A DNA stretch of 64,000 nt, taken from contig CAZOPR010000004.1 in assembly GCA_964581895.1 (NCBI GenBank), forward strand, positions 259,527 through 323,526. Direction: 5' to 3'. This stretch comes from Exilispira sp964581895 (GTDB lineage Bacteria; Spirochaetota; JAAYUW01). Both the position numbers and the translations under genes were made by a program. The stretch's first letter is position 1. Each line of letters opens with the position of its first letter. Below are positions 62,437 through 64,000 of the stretch, piece by piece. The notes beneath the pieces are model-generated. The model was not told where the DNA came from. It made no database searches and was given only the letters and a program-made list of their open reading frames with translations.

Positions 62437-62457
62437 AATATCTTTTTGTCCTTAAAA

Positions 62458-63519
62458 TTAACTTTGCGTTTCTATAAATTCTTTAAGCTTAAAAAGTGCT
62501 TTTGACCTATGAGAAACAGTATTTTTCTCTTCCATGGTAAGCTGGGCATAAGTTTTACCTAAAAGTGGATAGAAAAAAATAGGGTCATAACCAAATCCAT
62601 TTACTCCAGTTGGCTTATCTACAATAAAACCTTCTGCAATTCCAGTAAAATGAAAAATTTTATTATTATAATTAAGTGCAAGCGATGTTTCAAAATACGC
62701 TTCATAATAGGATTCAAAATCTAGATTATACAAATCATATTGGTCATTTAATTCAGATTTATCTTTTTTATTTCTTATTTCCTGCATTTTTATTATAATA
62801 TTTTCTTTTGTATAAAGATTTGTTTTTAAGACCTTTTCTAAATCTTGTGTAATCTCACCAAAAATCTTTTTTATATTTTCTTTATCAGAAAGATATTTTA
62901 AAAGAGAAATCAGATAATTATTCCTTTTTTTTTCATCTTCTATATAACCAAATCTTTTTGAAACCACACCAGGGAATATTCCCAATATTGGAAGATAATC
63001 CATCCAGAATCTTTTAACATTTTCTTTTATAAAAGGATCGCAAAATTCAGAAAAATAATTACTGATCTTATCAAAATAAGCTTGCTGGTTGACGCTCTCT
63101 TTTTCCTGCTCTTTAATGTTTTGCTTTTTAATGTTCTGCTTTCCAATGACCTGTTTTCCAATGACCTGATTTTTAATGATCTGATTTTTAATGATCTGAT
63201 TTTTAATGATCTGATTTTTTAGTAGTTTTTCAAATTCCAGCCCTTGCTTTCCTTTGATTATTTGTGCAATCTGGCTTAATAATTTTACCACAAGTCCCGA
63301 ATCATCGGCAAGAACTGGAATATCAATCTTTTCTGAAATTTCTTTAACTTTTAATATCGCATTTTCCTCAAAATCAAGCCCATTTTCTTCATAATCTTGA
63401 TAAATCCCTATATCTTTTGGTAAAATAAACTTAATCTTCCCTTCAAAAAAAGAATTTATCTCATTAAGTTTATGTAAATTATTTGAAGCAAGAAGTATTT
63501 TATCTATTGCTTTTTCCAT
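62458..63519 (-). CDS. rdgB: XTP/dITP pyrophosphatase (RdgB/HAM1 family) with two large insertions
   Basis: House-cleaning enzyme that hydrolyses non-canonical purine triphosphates. Catalytic motifs are present: ILLASNNLHKLNEI, GLDFEENAILK, VLADDSGLVVKL, then NGFGYDPIFFYP and KNTVSHRSKAL. Normal length is near 200 residues; this one has 353. The first insertion (about residues 82-178) lies between the ADDSGL and PGVVSKRF motifs and begins with eight pentapeptide repeats (99-138, KNQII type). The second (about 212-272) precedes the YFETSLAL strand. The fold can probably tolerate loops at both places. No frameshift is needed to read through. It is first of the rdgB-trmJ run. Confidence 0.88.
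   Translation of the reverse strand: MEKAIDKILLASNNLHKLNEINSFFEGKIKFILPKDIGIYQDYEENGLDFEENAILKVKEISEKIDIPVLADDSGLVVKLLSQIAQIIKGKQGLEFEKLLKNQIIKNQIIKNQIIKNQVIGKQVIGKQNIKKQNIKEQEKESVNQQAYFDKISNYFSEFCDPFIKENVKRFWMDYLPILGIFPGVVSKRFGYIEDEKKRNNYLISLLKYLSDKENIKKIFGEITQDLEKVLKTNLYTKENIIIKMQEIRNKKDKSELNDQYDLYNLDFESYYEAYFETSLALNYNNKIFHFTGIAEGFIVDKPTGVNGFGYDPIFFYPLLGKTYAQLTMEEKNTVSHRSKALFKLKEFIETQS
63106..63225. repeat. 15-bp tandem repeat inside rdgB, eight units
   Basis: Eight in-frame 15-bp units of the type CTGATTTTTAATGAT encode pentapeptides KNQII, IGKQV and IKKQN on the minus strand. The three units at 63166-63210 are identical, indicating recent expansion. Unit length is a multiple of three, so copy-number change keeps the frame. 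Confidence 0.95.
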
Positions 63520-64000
63520 ACTTAAAAGAAAGCATTTTATAGATATTTGTAAAATTAAAAATAGTATTGTTATATTTTGATTTTTATTATCAACCGTTGC
63601 TTTTTAATTATTGGTGATAATTTTTTTAATTATTGATGATATTTATGATGATATTTATTTTTTCATCCTATCTATTTATTTGTATCACCTTAAATCATTC
63701 TATTTTTTTTCAAATCTTTAATTCGCCCAGACCGCCCCACCACCCGCCCTGATATATGTTAGTTATGGCTTTTAGTGATTTTGCTTTTTAATGATTATAT
63801 CGTTTTATTTGCAAAGACTTGCTGTTGTAAATTTGATAAAAAATTTTAAGTTATATCTTTTTTCATACATAAAATTTAGGCCTAAAGAAATTTTTAAATT
63901 TTTAGCAATTTGTAATTGTTAGCAAATTTTGTGCCAGTTAGAACAATAAAAGCAAATATTTAAAAAAATCTACTCTAATATTTTATATAATATAAAAATA
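63520..64000. other. AT-rich end region without a recognisable gene
   Basis: These 481 bases upstream of rdgB contain no supported gene. They hold a C-rich island at 63726-63749, two near-copies of TTTTTAATTATTG(G/A)TGAT around 63600-63640, and a TAGCAAATTTTG element at 63920-63931 shared with the flgN upstream region. The 15-base AATGATTATATCGTT at 63790-63804 also occurs at 5698-5712. Confidence 0.5.
63726..63749 (-). other. Potential G-quadruplex sequence upstream of rdgB
   Basis: On the minus strand the sequence reads GGG-C-GGG-TGGT-GGGG-CGGTCT-GGG: four G-runs of at least three, with loops of 1, 4 and 6 bases. It lies about 205 bases before the rdgB start, on the coding strand. Such a G-rich patch is exceptional in this AT-rich window. 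Confidence 0.55.

Overview
The window is AT-rich bacterial chromosome, and its gene content points to a free-living, motile, anaerobic-type spirochaete. The best evidence is three tandem flagellin genes whose products start MIINHN and match the periplasmic-flagellum core flagellins (FlaB) of spirochaetes. A flgN/flgK pair, chemotaxis genes, a K+-type membrane pyrophosphatase and spirochaete-style signal sequences fit this. A deep-branching, low-GC lineage is likely. The species cannot be named from sequence reading alone.

Layout. Positions 1-1351 hold the end of an oligopeptide ABC-transporter ATPase pair, closed by a terminator and a 36-bp minisatellite. Positions 1773-5644 hold a small membrane protein, a chemoreceptor, a stand-alone receiver, a CheX-type phosphatase and a tRNA m1A58 methyltransferase. 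A tRNA-Glu with its own promoter and terminator follows. Positions 6063-9959 carry fabG and flgN-flgK. Positions 9969-15416 concern energy metabolism: a Ptb/Pta-type acyltransferase, a divergent phosphofructokinase, a PilZ protein, a LUD protein and the pyrophosphatase. Positions 15532-27951 hold two glycosyltransferase-like proteins, an RNase H with an extra domain, three transporters, mutL, coaBC and a queuosine-precursor transporter. Positions 28058-32384 hold a PAS histidine kinase and the three flagellins, each preceded by a structured leader. Positions 32707-38892 carry purA, a TetR regulator, a short-chain dehydrogenase with no usable start codon, an acyl-CoA synthetase and purB. Positions 39036-45553 hold an NtrC-type regulator, a TPR protein and a two-gene FAD/Fe-S amine-oxidising complex.

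Positions 45829-54193 form a same-strand block in which two extracytoplasmic solute-binding proteins alternate with two related histidine kinases. No ABC permease or ATPase is present, so the binding proteins may serve sensing rather than uptake. Positions 54699-57516 pair two half-size chromate-type transporters with a Cache-HAMP adenylate cyclase. Positions 57745-63519 hold a GGDEF protein with a large unknown N-terminal region, a macro-domain protein, a CPBP protease, trmJ and an rdgB homologue carrying large repeat-containing insertions.

Signalling is dense: c-di-GMP (GGDEF and PilZ), cAMP (class III cyclase), three histidine kinases and chemotaxis. Short tandem repeats recur both between genes (36-bp and 41-bp units) and inside them (15-bp units in rdgB). 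No insertion sequence, phage, CRISPR array, rRNA or replication origin was seen.
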